From Streptomyces sp. KMM 9044 (GTDB taxonomy: Bacteria; Actinomycetota; Actinomycetes; Streptomycetales; Streptomycetaceae): DNA of 64,000 bases. Position 1 is the stretch's first letter. The number at the start of each line of letters is the position of its first letter. Positions 1-8,545 of this stretch are shown here, one piece after another. The DNA lies in NCBI RefSeq assembly GCF_024701375.2, contig NZ_CP113910.1:744001-808000 (forward strand), read 5' to 3'. The position numbers were made by a program, and so were the translations under genes. The notes under the pieces were generated by a model that did not search any database, was not told the origin of the DNA, and saw nothing but the letters and a program-made list of their open reading frames with translations.

Positions 1-437
1 ACCTCCGTGGTGACCGTGAAACGGGACGACTCCACCCGGGCGAGGCGGTGGTCCTCCCGGGCAGCGGCCAGCCACCGCCACACCGTCCGCTCCGACTTCC
101 CCAACGCCTGCGCCACCAGACGCACATGCGCGGCGCTCAGCTCACCGCGCCCGTCGAGGTCCAGCAGCCGGGGAATCGCCGCCGCCCGGCCCGCCGCCGG
201 CGGGAACACGGCATCCGGGCTGTCTTGCTGATGCTCGCCACGGCTTCCCGGCACACGCGGCCCCTCTCGCCGAGTACGGGACAGCACGGCCTTGCTGTCC
301 TGGTCCCAGGTATCCCAGCCCTTCGGCACCCAACTGACCGGAATCGGCATACGACTGACAGCAACCATCGCCATCCGATACAGCCGGCCCGCCTGCGAGG
401 CCGCACGGCAGCCCAACCCTCTCGATCCCGGAGGCAT
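1..437 (-). CDS. N-terminus of a DDE integrase/Mu-type transposase, cut by window edge
   Basis: The reading frame is open from an ATG at 437 to the left edge, so only about 145 residues are visible. They include W-D-T-W-D-Q-D-S-K-A-V-L near residue 43 and a helix-turn-helix ending in G-K-S-E-R-T-V-W-R-W-L-A-A-A-R-E. That motif is typical of the DNA-binding front end of Mu/TnsB/IS481-like DDE transposases in actinomycetes; the catalytic domain would lie outside the window. The start is uncertain, since there is no strong ribosome site and a later ATG lies about 22 codons in. The gene begins 9 bp after the stop of the broken HEAT gene. Together with the nearby insertion elements it marks this end as mobile DNA. 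The family call rests on the HTH only. Confidence 0.55.
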   Translation of the reverse strand, partial: MPPGSRGLGCRAASQAGRLYRMAMVAVSRMPIPVSWVPKGWDTWDQDSKAVLSRTRREGPRVPGSRGEHQQDSPDAVFPPAAGRAAAIPRLLDLDGRGELSAAHVRLVAQALGKSERTVWRWLAAAREDHRLARVESSRFTVTTE

Positions 438-446
438 GACGGCTTC

Positions 447-2450
447 TTACGGTCCTGGTGTGACCGGGGCCGGATGCTGGATCCGCTGGAGCATCTGTTC
501 CATGACGGGGACGGGCAGGGAGGGTGTCGGGCCGCGGTTTGTGCGGTGTCGGCGTCCCGCAGCAACCGGATTATCACCCGGGCGGGCAGCCTTGGATGCA
601 GGGCGGCGGCGTAGCGGACACGTTCGTGCGGGTCGTCGAGCAGCCGGACCGCCGATGCGGGCGAAAGACGTAGGTCGGACGCGGCCCGGTGCCGTACTTC
701 CTCGTTGCTGTCCCGGCTGAACCTCTCCACCAGCTCTGGCGTGGACTCCGGGTCGTCCAAGGCCAGCTGGCGCATTCTGGCGTTCGGGTCGTCGGCGTAG
801 CGCAGCAGGTCGCGGCGGGGGAAGTTGGGGTGGCCGTGAGGGCGGTCGGGGGTACTGAGGCTGCCGGTCCACCACTGCCACACCCGCAGGAGCATGTCGG
901 CGGGCGCGTCGTCGCAGGATTCCGCGAGGAAGAGCTGGACGACGCGGTCGTCGTCGCGGGCGAGGCGTTCGACGACGTCCGCAGGGAGGTGCCGGGCCCG
1001 GGCAACGCTCCTGCGGATCAGGGGGTGGGAGGAGGGCGGCCAGGCGGCGCATGGCGCCGGGATCCTCGTGCAGTGCCATGACCCAGTCGAGCGGGTAGTA
1101 GTGCCCGCGCGGGTCGAAGTCGATGGGGATGCCCGCCCGCTGCTCCTCGGTGATGTCAGCGCGTGTGGCCACCACGAAGCGGACGTTCTCGTCAGGGTCC
1201 TGGGCAAGAAGTCCGACCAAGTCCGGGTCCAGGTGCGGGTTGCCCGCGAGAGAGCTGCGCTGGGCCGGCTCTCCGTGGTGAGCCAGGTGTTCGGCGAGGC
1301 CGCGTTCGAGGCGGCAGGACTCAACCGCGCGCTCTCGGACTCCTTCGGTATCGAACACCGAACGGGGCATCGGGTGCTCTCGGTGGTACCGCAACAGCGC
1401 CTCGATGCGCACTTTGCCGGAAGGATCGCCCAGAAGCTTGCGCCGGGCCGGGCCGTCCAGATGAGGCCAGGCCCTTTGGCAGGCTGAGGCGCGTACAGAG
1501 GGATCCTCGTCGCCAGCCAGCGCGGTCAGTATCCGTACGGGCAGTCCGCGAAGACGAGCTGTCTCTTTCCGGACCTGGACGGAAGGATCCGCGGCGAGCT
1601 GCTCGTACGCGGCGTCGGTGAGCTCGGCGTGCTGGTCAGCCGCCAGCAGGGTGAGGATCCAGCGGGGCCGGGCTCCCCGCTCGCCCAGGATCAGACGAGT
1701 CCACTGCTCCGCTGTGAGGCCCGGCTGGGCCTCGGCCAGCAGCTGCCTCACCTTCCCCTCCGGGTGGACGATGGCCGCCTCGATGACCACCGCAGGCAGA
1801 CGCCGCCACAGGAGGAAGTGCGACACACCAAGGAGACGGGCACGCAGGTCATCGGGGGTGGCCGGGTTGAGTGCCAGCCCGTGCGCCCACATCTCACGCA
1901 CCCGCTCCGAAGACCCCGGCCCCTGAAACAGCGATGTCCAAGCGGCTGCCCGCTCCCGCGGGCTCTCCTGGGCCGCCGCCCGAGCGGCTGTCTCCTGCCG
2001 CTCTCGCAGGTGGTCCACGCCGATCAGCCATACCTCGTCTTCTTCAGTGGTCACCCCCAGCAGGATGTCCCCGTCCATCGAGAGGGTGACGAACTCCGGC
2101 TGCCCGGGCCGCTCGCCCAAAACTCCGGCGAGGTCCCACTGCTCCGTGAGCTGCACCCGCGTCCAAGGCCTGGGCGCGCAGCCTGTCCAGTTGCCCGCGA
2201 CGTCGATCAGGAAGACACCATCCCCGCCGAAGAGCCCGCTCTCGGTCCCGAGCCGGTGCCACTGCGCATTGAGCTCGGCGACCAGGTCCGCTCGGTCTGC
2301 CCTCACACTCACGGTCGGCCTGATTTCTCCCGCGACGACCAAGCGCCACGCGGCCCGGGGCGACGCTACCTCCTCGGTCTTCCAGTCCCCCGCGATGTGC
2401 AGCCCGGCGCGCCGCAGCATCTTCATCAGCTTGTCTTTCCCACCCGTCAT
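447..2450 (-). pseudogene. HEAT/LRV-repeat protein gene broken by two frameshifts
   Basis: Read from the ATG at 2450, about 470 residues are coherent. A unique N-terminal domain (about 170 residues, M-T-G-G-K-D-K-L onward) is followed by HEAT/LRV-like repeats of the form D-P-x-x-x-V-R. Near 1028-1035 the coding sense jumps to the next frame and continues with more repeats (for example the stretch beginning S-V-A-R-A-R-H-L-P). Near 525-540 it jumps back and ends at TAA 447-449. Each shift is explained by a one- or two-base change in a C or G run. Such repeat proteins are usually single intact genes; their role is unknown and probably protein binding. The start codon lies directly against the end of the IS1182 element, which separates the gene from its former upstream region. 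Two independent shifts plus the insertion suggest decay, although sequencing error could explain the shifts. Confidence 0.75.
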
Positions 2451-2468
2451 GACTCCGTTGCCCAATTC
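2451..2468. repeat. Left terminal inverted repeat of the IS1182 element
   Basis: This 18-bp sequence, GACTCCGTTGCCCAATTC, is perfectly complementary to 4291-4308. Pairing becomes imperfect further inward. Confidence 0.9.
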
Positions 2469-2482
2469 CGAGCGGTCGCCGG

Positions 2483-4264
2483 TCAGGCTGTGAGCATGTA
2501 GGCAAGGCGTTCGAGTCTGCTGGTCCGGGGTCTGCCGAGCGGGGTGGTGCTCCAGTAGGCGTCGAGGCGGATGACGTTCAAGGCGGTGGCGGAGAAGACG
2601 TGCTGGAGGCGGACCTTGGCCAGTCCTCGGTAGCGGGCCCGGCGGATTCCGGTCATGTCCAGGGCCTGGTTGATCGTGCCCTCGACCCCCGCGCGCAGCT
2701 TGTACTTGTCCCGCCAGGTCTGGGTCTTCTGCACGGCGCGGGCGGTGGCCTGGATCTCGTGCAGCTCTTTCGGCCGCAGGGTGAGCATCCGACTGACCCG
2801 CCGGGAGGAAGTGCACTGCGTCCTTGACGGGCAGGCCCGGCAGTCGGTGGAGGCGAACTGGGCGACGATGGCGGGCCTGCCGTGCTGGGTGACCGGATAC
2901 CACCCGGCGCTGGTGCGACCGGCCGGGCAGGTGACCTGACGGGCCTTCCAGTCGACGCGGAAAGCACTCTTGTCGAACCCCGCAGCGGCCTTGGACTGCG
3001 GCGAGTGGTCGGCCAGCAGCGGGGTGACCATCGCGGTCCCGTCCTTGCCGGCGGCGGCCACCAGGTCCACGCTCGGATAGCCGGAGTCCAGATAGTGCTC
3101 GCCCGGGCGCAGACCGCGCTCATTCAGGCGCTGCTGGATGCCGGCGGTGGCCTTCACGTCCGGCACCGTCGCCTTCGTGGTGTGCACATCGGTGATCAGG
3201 TTCGGCGGCGCCGCGACGCGCTTCCCGTTCCCGCTCCCGGCTTCGGCTTCGGCTTCGGCTTCGGCGGGAGTATGGCAGGTCTCGGTCAAATGAATCTTGT
3301 AGCCCAGCCAGAACAGCTCCTCGCCCTTGGCCGCCCACCGCGCATCCGCATCGTAGGGAGAGGCCAGGCGGATATGACCGGGCGGGACGCCGTCCACCTC
3401 GGCCTCCCGCTTCCTGATCACCTCCCGTCCCCGCGCGCCGGTCTCGATGTAGTAGGTCTGCACCAGCACCTGCCGCAAAAGCTCAACCGCGGGAAGCTCC
3501 GCCAGCCACGGCGGGGCGCCGGGCGCGCGCACCGCCCGGCACAGCATCAGCGCGTCCTGCCCGAACACCACCGCGAGCCGGTCCCGCTTGGTCTTCGAGG
3601 CCGGCAGCTTCCACCCGTCCACGCGCGGACCGTAGCGGTGCGCCAGTTCGGTGACATCCACCGCGCCTGCCAGCCACTCGGGCGCGGCTGCGGCCAGCAC
3701 CTCCAGCGCGGCGCGCACGCTCTCGCCCGCCAACTCCAGCCGGTTCAAGTCCCTCACCGCGCTGATGACATGGGTGGAGTCGCTGCGCTGCTTGCCGCCG
3801 GCCGCAACGAGTCCCTCGGTGCGGCAGCACTCCAGGAGCCGGTCGAAGACCAGGCGTTCCATGCCGTGCTCGATCAGGCGTGCGCGGAACTTGGCCAGCA
3901 CGCTGAAGTCGAAGCCGGGATCGGTCAGCTCGGCGCCGATCGCGTACTTCCAGTCGATCGCGCGTACCGCCATCGCGGTGGCCTGCCGGTCGGTCAGGTC
4001 CTCGGTGAACTGCAGGACAGTGACCAGCGAGAGCACCGCCGGGGACAGCCCCGGGGCACCGCGCACCCCGAACGCGTCGGTGTACGGCTCATCGGCGAAG
4101 ACCGCTTCCATCCGGTCTCGCAGGCGTATCGGCAGGCTCCCGGCCGGGAAAGCGGCCCGGGCCACCCTCGCTGTCTCCTCCGGAACCGCAGGCAGCCCCT
4201 CCGGCCGCATCGACATCCGCACCATCCCAGGGCTCGCACCACTCATGACGACACGGCAGATCAT
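2483..4264 (-). CDS. IS1182-family DDE transposase
   Basis: The protein of up to 593 residues catalyses cut-and-paste transposition. A DDE triad is visible: the first Asp in R-S-D-S-T-H-V, the second in H-Y-L-D-S-G-Y, and the Glu in R-A-G-V-E-G-T-I-N-Q near the C-terminus. An Ala-Glu repeat (A-E-A-E-A-E-A-E) lies in the insertion between them, and a cysteine pair (C-R-A-C-P) precedes the Glu block. Length is normal for the family and no frameshift is seen. The exact start is unclear: family members usually begin at the M-S-M-R-P motif (about 4216), and the longest frame starts at 4264. It fills nearly the whole space between the two terminal repeats. Confidence 0.9.
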   Translation of the reverse strand: MICRVVMSGASPGMVRMSMRPEGLPAVPEETARVARAAFPAGSLPIRLRDRMEAVFADEPYTDAFGVRGAPGLSPAVLSLVTVLQFTEDLTDRQATAMAVRAIDWKYAIGAELTDPGFDFSVLAKFRARLIEHGMERLVFDRLLECCRTEGLVAAGGKQRSDSTHVISAVRDLNRLELAGESVRAALEVLAAAAPEWLAGAVDVTELAHRYGPRVDGWKLPASKTKRDRLAVVFGQDALMLCRAVRAPGAPPWLAELPAVELLRQVLVQTYYIETGARGREVIRKREAEVDGVPPGHIRLASPYDADARWAAKGEELFWLGYKIHLTETCHTPAEAEAEAEAGSGNGKRVAAPPNLITDVHTTKATVPDVKATAGIQQRLNERGLRPGEHYLDSGYPSVDLVAAAGKDGTAMVTPLLADHSPQSKAAAGFDKSAFRVDWKARQVTCPAGRTSAGWYPVTQHGRPAIVAQFASTDCRACPSRTQCTSSRRVSRMLTLRPKELHEIQATARAVQKTQTWRDKYKLRAGVEGTINQALDMTGIRRARYRGLAKVRLQHVFSATALNVIRLDAYWSTTPLGRPRTSRLERLAYMLTA

Positions 4265-4290
4265 CTCCCACTGCGCATCGCCGCCGCGGC

Positions 4291-4308
4291 GAATTGGGCA
4301 ACGGAGTC
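4291..4308. repeat. Right terminal inverted repeat of the IS1182 element
   Basis: GAATTGGGCAACGGAGTC is the exact complement of 2451-2468 and marks the outer boundary of the element. Confidence 0.9.
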
Positions 4309-4403
4309 GAGATCGAGCCGTCCGCCTCCTGAGCCGTCCTTCTGTCGCTGTCCTTCTCCTGAACTTGCCCCTTCGGCGTTCGGGAGCTGCGGTTCGCGGT
4401 TAG

Positions 4404-4592
4404 TCAGACTGCGGTGCTGAAGGGGCGTCCGCCCCAGCGGATGCCCTTTTCGCTGCGGATGCGGGCGCGTTCCTTGCGTTGGGCGGCGAGTACGTCGGGG
4501 TGGCGGGCGTTGGTGCTGCCCCGGCGCACGATCTGCTGCAGCTTCTGTCCCTCCTGGTCGGTCAGTCTGCGTACACGGACAGGCTCAGCCAC
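4404..4592 (-). pseudogene. Internally deleted IS630-family transposase remnant
   Basis: A GTG at 4592 behind GGAGG opens a 62-residue frame. The first half (V-R-V-R-R-L-T-D-Q-E-G-Q-K-L, I-V-R-R-G-S-T-N) is the N-terminal HTH start typical of IS630 transposases. The second half (A-R-H-P-D-V-L-A-A-Q-R-K-E-R-A-R-I-R, then W-G-G-R-P) is the normal C-terminus of the same family. The whole DDE core, roughly 250-300 residues, is missing while the frame is kept. It is therefore a clean in-frame internal deletion and cannot be catalytic. The family assignment comes from both ends. Confidence 0.75.
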
Positions 4593-5269
4593 CGCGCCTC
4601 CAGCGATCGGATCGGACGTCACCGCACATCCAACCGTCGCGACCACCAACCCGGCGAACCTTCCCGGCCAGAGCACTAGACAGCGAATCCGCCCCCCGAT
4701 CCGGTGAAACGCGGAGACGTCCTTCAGGTTGATTCTCCCCGTCACACGATCGACGGGACGGCGGACGGTCTGGACGGCCTGACGACCCGCTGAGGAACGC
4801 AGGCCGCCGACCGCACAGACCTTCGGCCTGAGATTCTCCGAGCATCGGCGACCGGTCGCGCATGTCCGGCCTTGGAGCGCCATCTGCTTCCAGGTAAGGG
4901 ATTTCAGCTGTGTGCGGAGCGCTTGCTCATCTCGCGCTCCACGATCACGATGCAGCGGGTGCCTCGTCCGCGCAGGCGTGTGGCGTGGCCGTAGCGGAGT
5001 GCGTGGCGTCGCCGCTCACGACGGTGCCGGGCAGGGGTCCAGGGGCCGGAATCGCGTGATCCCGCCGTCGTCCTCCCACCGACGTCCGTCTGCGCGACAA
5101 CCAGGTCTTGTGAAGGCAATGAATTGTAAACCCCTGCGACATCAGCAGTTCAGTTTCGGTAGCTGTATGCAGCATTGACTGTCCGAAATTAATCGTTGAC
5201 GCGATGATCGTACCGTGATTGCCTACCACCACCCGAATCACAACCATCCGCTCAAGGAACGGGAAATCG
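4593..5269. other. Rearranged stretch with no convincing gene
   Basis: About 680 bp between the IS630 remnant and the nuclease gene. Several short frames exist. The most gene-like is a minus-strand tail at about 4904-5119 ending R-G-T-R-C-I-V-I-V-E-R-E-M-S-K-R, but it has no clear start, family or partner. Base composition falls toward the nuclease gene. The stretch is probably junction debris from successive insertions. The promoter of the nuclease gene should lie in its last 100 bp or so. Confidence 0.5.
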
Positions 5270-6619
5270 GTGGACAGTAGGCGCAGAATTTGGTTAGTGC
5301 TGGCGGTGGCATCAATATTTTCGCTCTTCCCCGTGCAGGCAATGGCCGACAGTCCACTACAGAACAGCGCACCGACACTCCATTCCCTGGATACGGGTCC
5401 GGATGTGGGACCACAAGAAGAAAAGAGGCCGTCGGAGTCTCTTGAGGTGAAACCAGTCGAGGAGTCCTGTACTCCGACGCCTCCGGATTCTCCTGAACGG
5501 CACGCGGGAGTCGCGGAGACGTGTACGGCCGTTCTGTCTTCCACATCACAGTCTCCCCGCTCGGCCAAGAAGACCCGCACCTCCGCCGTAGAGGCAGTCG
5601 GAAGTGTTTGCACCATCACGGATCCGGGATACTGGCATTTCGAAAGGCTGGGCTACTGCCTACGCGAGATGACGGTTGATTTTACTCTTCGCGGTGAGCA
5701 ACAGCAGGTGCTGGGGACAGCCATCCTCTACGTCAGCTCAAGCGCGACTCTCAACCCTCGTTCAGGTGTGTGGAGCGAAGAGATAATGATTGAGGCCACT
5801 CAGTACACACAACAAGTGAAGAGCCTCAACATTGCGGCCGCCATGTCTTGCACCTCGACCTGCAAAGCAACGGATGAGCATCCATGGGATGGTAATTGGA
5901 CCCTCACCGACGGGCAGACGGCTTTCGGTTCGGTCGCTTATTCCGACGTCCCTTCCGTCGGAGTGGCCGACTCTTCGACCGTCAAGTACAACCTCTACAT
6001 AACGCAGCCGGGAACGATACCGACGCTTCCCAATGTCAACTGGTCGAATCCCCGTGCGGTCCGCTGCGACTCCGCCCTGACCGGAGGCGGCAACACCAGC
6101 ACCGGCTGCGTACTGCCCAGCATCACGCCCCGGCTGGAACTGCCGGTCAGCCAGTACGGCGCCGCAGCCGTTACGTACGGATGGGCGCAGTGGAATCTCC
6201 CGAACAAGTGGGGTCTCTACAGCGGATCCCCGATGACTCGGGCCCTGGACGGCGATGCCAGGAGAAAGTTCACTTGCGAGGAGAAGAGCTCAGTCCCTTT
6301 CGTCGCGAAACCTGACGACGTTGTCCTGAAGGACTCGTGTGATGAATTCCCCTTCGCCTCGACCGAGCAAGGGGGGACCGACGGTGGCAAGTGCGCCGAG
6401 ATCGCACCTCTCTTCGAGGGCGACGGACAATGGAGGGTTTATGAGGCCGACCCTTCCAGACCGGTCACCGGAACAGAGCCCTGTGCACGCGGTCACGTCA
6501 ATCTTGATCAGAACAAGCTGGCCGGCACCGCGTACAGCAATCTCATACAGAACATGCGTCTGATCGAGAAGGATCCTTTCTACCTCACCGTGCCGGACTA
6601 CTTCGACGCAGTGGAGTAG
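5270..6619 (+). CDS. Secreted NucA/NucB-type deoxyribonuclease-domain protein
   Basis: The 449-residue protein starts at GTG 5270, chosen because AAGGAA lies about 10 bases upstream and a textbook Sec signal follows (basic start, then a leucine-rich helix ending P-V-Q-A-M-A near residue 27). An in-frame start at 5219 is possible. The middle is a cysteine-containing region with no family I recognise. The C-terminal part carries R-K-F-T-C-E-E and K-D-S-C-D-E-F-P-F-A-S-T-E-Q-G-G, then N-Q-N-K-L-A-G-T, which resembles the NucA/NucB extracellular DNase domain. Codon use is less GC-rich than in most of the window, pointing to acquisition. The hairpin at 6633-6674 follows closely. The substrate is probably extracellular or target-cell DNA (inference). 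Confidence 0.7.
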   Translation: MDSRRRIWLVLAVASIFSLFPVQAMADSPLQNSAPTLHSLDTGPDVGPQEEKRPSESLEVKPVEESCTPTPPDSPERHAGVAETCTAVLSSTSQSPRSAKKTRTSAVEAVGSVCTITDPGYWHFERLGYCLREMTVDFTLRGEQQQVLGTAILYVSSSATLNPRSGVWSEEIMIEATQYTQQVKSLNIAAAMSCTSTCKATDEHPWDGNWTLTDGQTAFGSVAYSDVPSVGVADSSTVKYNLYITQPGTIPTLPNVNWSNPRAVRCDSALTGGGNTSTGCVLPSITPRLELPVSQYGAAAVTYGWAQWNLPNKWGLYSGSPMTRALDGDARRKFTCEEKSSVPFVAKPDDVVLKDSCDEFPFASTEQGGTDGGKCAEIAPLFEGDGQWRVYEADPSRPVTGTEPCARGHVNLDQNKLAGTAYSNLIQNMRLIEKDPFYLTVPDYFDAVE

Positions 6620-6632
6620 CAGTCCCAGTGCA

Positions 6633-6674
6633 CTCTCGTTCATTCAGGGAGATCCATCCGTGAATGAACGAGAG
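6633..6674 (+). promoter_or_regulatory. 14-bp hairpin enclosing a ribosome site and overlapping a start codon
   Basis: CTCTCGTTCATTCA (6633-6646) is perfectly complementary to TGAATGAACGAGAG (6661-6674). The 14-base loop contains GGGAG, the ribosome site of the next gene. The GTG start (6660-6662) begins at the loop's last base, and the first codons lie in the right arm. It could therefore gate translation of the downstream gene or terminate the nuclease transcript; there is no U-tract. Which role applies is inference. Confidence 0.6.
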
Positions 6675-7325
6675 CGGATGCGACGACACTCCCCGGGAGA
6701 CCGAATGCCCAATCCCTGGCAATGGGAGAAAGCGGAGCAATTCTGCTTGAGCCTTTCCCTTGACAGAACCCCGGAAGAAATAATCGACATCTACGGAGCT
6801 GACGTTGAAAAGGCCCGCCGGCTACCTCTGAATGCAGCTCCCAGCTCACCCGCCCAGGGCGTTGCACTGCGGGCGGGATCACTGGGAAGATGGGCTTTCT
6901 GTATGGAGTTCGACAACCCGATCGGCTGCACGGAAAGAATCATGCGCGACCTGTCAGAGCGTACCGAATCTATCACCCTTCTCCGGACAGCGAAAGCACT
7001 GAAGACGTTCCACTATGCCGCGAACGGGAAAGTTCACGAATGGTTCGAGCCAGGATATCCACCCAGCGTTCGAGGCCGGAGTCGGTACAACTTCGCACGC
7101 AAAGTCCATGCTCTCACCTCGGCAGGTGCGGATACGATCACGGCGTGCTCGCAGGTCATCTCTCTGCACATCGGACAGGAACTCACCACGGAAACCCTTG
7201 AAGGCCCCCTGCTGTCCGCGGTTGTCGCCGAGATCGACCGAGCCGGCCTGGATCACCCGGATCCTCCTCTGCGGTATCCGTCATCTCCCCTGAGGAGTTC
7301 CGGTCACCTGGGGCGACGGCTGTAG
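6660..7325 (+). CDS. Small cytoplasmic protein, DUF6461-like, next to the nuclease
   Basis: The 221-residue soluble protein has no signal or membrane segment. A central block (W-A-F-C-M-E-F-D-N-P-I-G-C, then L-S-E-R-T-E-S-I-T-L-L-R, then H-E-W-F-E-P-G) is reminiscent of the DUF6461 family, which includes proteins linked to toxin systems; this is recalled and unproven. Its start is embedded in the hairpin described at 6633-6674. It lies 40 bp behind the secreted nuclease gene, on the same strand and with similar lower-GC codon use. The two could be co-inherited as effector and protector. Without a search the function stays open. Confidence 0.55.
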   Translation: MNERERMRRHSPGDRMPNPWQWEKAEQFCLSLSLDRTPEEIIDIYGADVEKARRLPLNAAPSSPAQGVALRAGSLGRWAFCMEFDNPIGCTERIMRDLSERTESITLLRTAKALKTFHYAANGKVHEWFEPGYPPSVRGRSRYNFARKVHALTSAGADTITACSQVISLHIGQELTTETLEGPLLSAVVAEIDRAGLDHPDPPLRYPSSPLRSSGHLGRRL

Positions 7326-7529
7326 CAGGTGGGTGGCGCTATCCGGGCTTCGACCTCATGACGCCTCTTCGTCACCCAGCGGGGCGGCCGGCCTCCGGGA
7401 TTCGACCAGGTGGGTGTCGTCGTCCGAGGCGGGCGTTACTTTGGATGCTGATCGTCACAGTGCCTTCGCCTCCTGTCACGGCGCGGCGCGCCCGGCGGTC
7501 GCGGTAACCGTCCTGTCCGAAAGGTCCTC

Positions 7530-8480
7530 GTGAAGCCCACCCCGGCCGCCGCGCAGCTCCGCGGCAGTCTGACGCAGTACCTCACGACGACGTACGCGCT
7601 GGCCGACGAGGACACCCGGCTCGCGCTGGAGCGATTCCTCGGGGATCCGGAGACGGGCATCTTCCGGGGCCGTACCTGCGGATCAGGACGCCGTTCCATC
7701 CCGCCGACGACGGGTGGGCGGTCGGCGCTGGAGTGGCAGCCGTCGTTCACTGCGTGGCGGCACCGGGCGAAGGCGTGGGAGCAGCTGAGCACGTACAAGG
7801 GTGCGGCCGGGCCGACGCTCGTGACGACCGGCACCGGGTCCGGCAAGACCGAGTCGTTCCTGATCCCCGTCCTCGACCACTGCCGGCGGCAGAAGGCGCT
7901 GGGCCGGCGCGGGGTGAAGGCCGTGCTGCTGTACCCGATGAACGCGCTCGCCACCGACCAGGCCGGCCGGATCGGCGACTACCTCGCGCAGCCGGAGCTG
8001 GCGCAGGTGACGGCCGGTCTCTCCATCGGCGACAAGCCGGACACGGACTTCCGTCGGGTGATGACGCGGCGCGAGGAGATGCGCCAGTCGCCGCCGGACG
8101 TGCTGATCACCAACTACAAGATGCTGGACCTGCTGCTGCAGCGGGCCGAGGACCGCCCGCTGTGGGAGAGGGCGGACCCGGCGTACGTCGTCCTGGACGA
8201 GTTCCACACCTACGACGGCGCTCAGGGCACCGACGTGGCGATGCTGCTGCGGCGGCTGGCATCCGCCGTGGGCGCCTCGAAGCCGGAGCGGCCGCTCGGG
8301 TCGATCTGCCCGGTGGCGACCTCGGCGACCCTCGGTGAGGGCGGGGGCGACGGCAGCGGCATCCTCGCCGTCGCCGAGCAGGTGTTCGGTGTGCCGTTCG
8401 GTGCGGACGCGGTGACCGGTGAGGAGCGGCTCAGCGCCGACGACTTCGTCGGCGGCATCAACTACGAGCGGGTGGGTCCG
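7530..8480 (+). pseudogene. Truncated large DEAD/DEAH-box helicase
   Basis: GTG 7530 behind AAAGG starts the N-terminal helicase core. Motif I is T-G-T-G-S-G-K-T-E-S (Walker A). Further motifs include Y-P-M-N-A-L-A-T-D-Q, a Walker B V-V-L-D-E-F-H, and V-A-T-S-A-T-L-G. Such proteins are often 1000-2000 residues and include defence-linked helicases, but only about 315 residues remain before homology stops near 8480. Between about 7666 and 7722 two compensating one-base shifts scramble some 18 residues: the expected P-Y-L-R-I-R-T-P-F-H-P reads in another frame. Beyond 8480 the open frame only runs antisense through the tRNA. The gene is therefore dead, probably truncated by recombination beside the tRNA. 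Confidence 0.8.
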
Positions 8481-8500
8481 GCGAGTGGTGCAACTCGCCG
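8479..8500. repeat. 8-bp inverted repeat at the helicase truncation point
   Basis: CGGCGAGT (8479-8486) and ACTCGCCG (8493-8500) are perfectly complementary around a 6-base spacer. They sit where helicase homology ends, so they may be a recombination or excision scar. The functional reading is a guess. Confidence 0.4.
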
Positions 8501-8545
8501 AACACCCCCTCCAAGAGATCACGCATCACCCTCGGTAACGCAAAA

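Larger units (their letters stand above)
2451..4308. mobile_element. Complete IS1182-family insertion sequence, 1858 bp
   Basis: The element is bounded by perfect 18-bp terminal inverted repeats, GACTCCGTTGCCCAATTC at 2451-2468 and its exact complement at 4291-4308. It contains one long transposase gene on the minus strand. Length and layout fit a full-length, possibly still active IS1182-type element. No target duplication is obvious: the flanks read gtcat on the left and gagat on the right. The left end abuts the ATG of the HEAT gene. On the right flank, read on the minus strand, an AGGAGG lies 17 bases before the junction, so the insertion may have separated that gene from its ribosome site. 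Confidence 0.85.

Noticed and set aside
4904..5119. Minus-strand frame of 71 codons
   Set aside because: The tail looks protein-like, but no start, family or neighbour supports it; left as unassigned debris.
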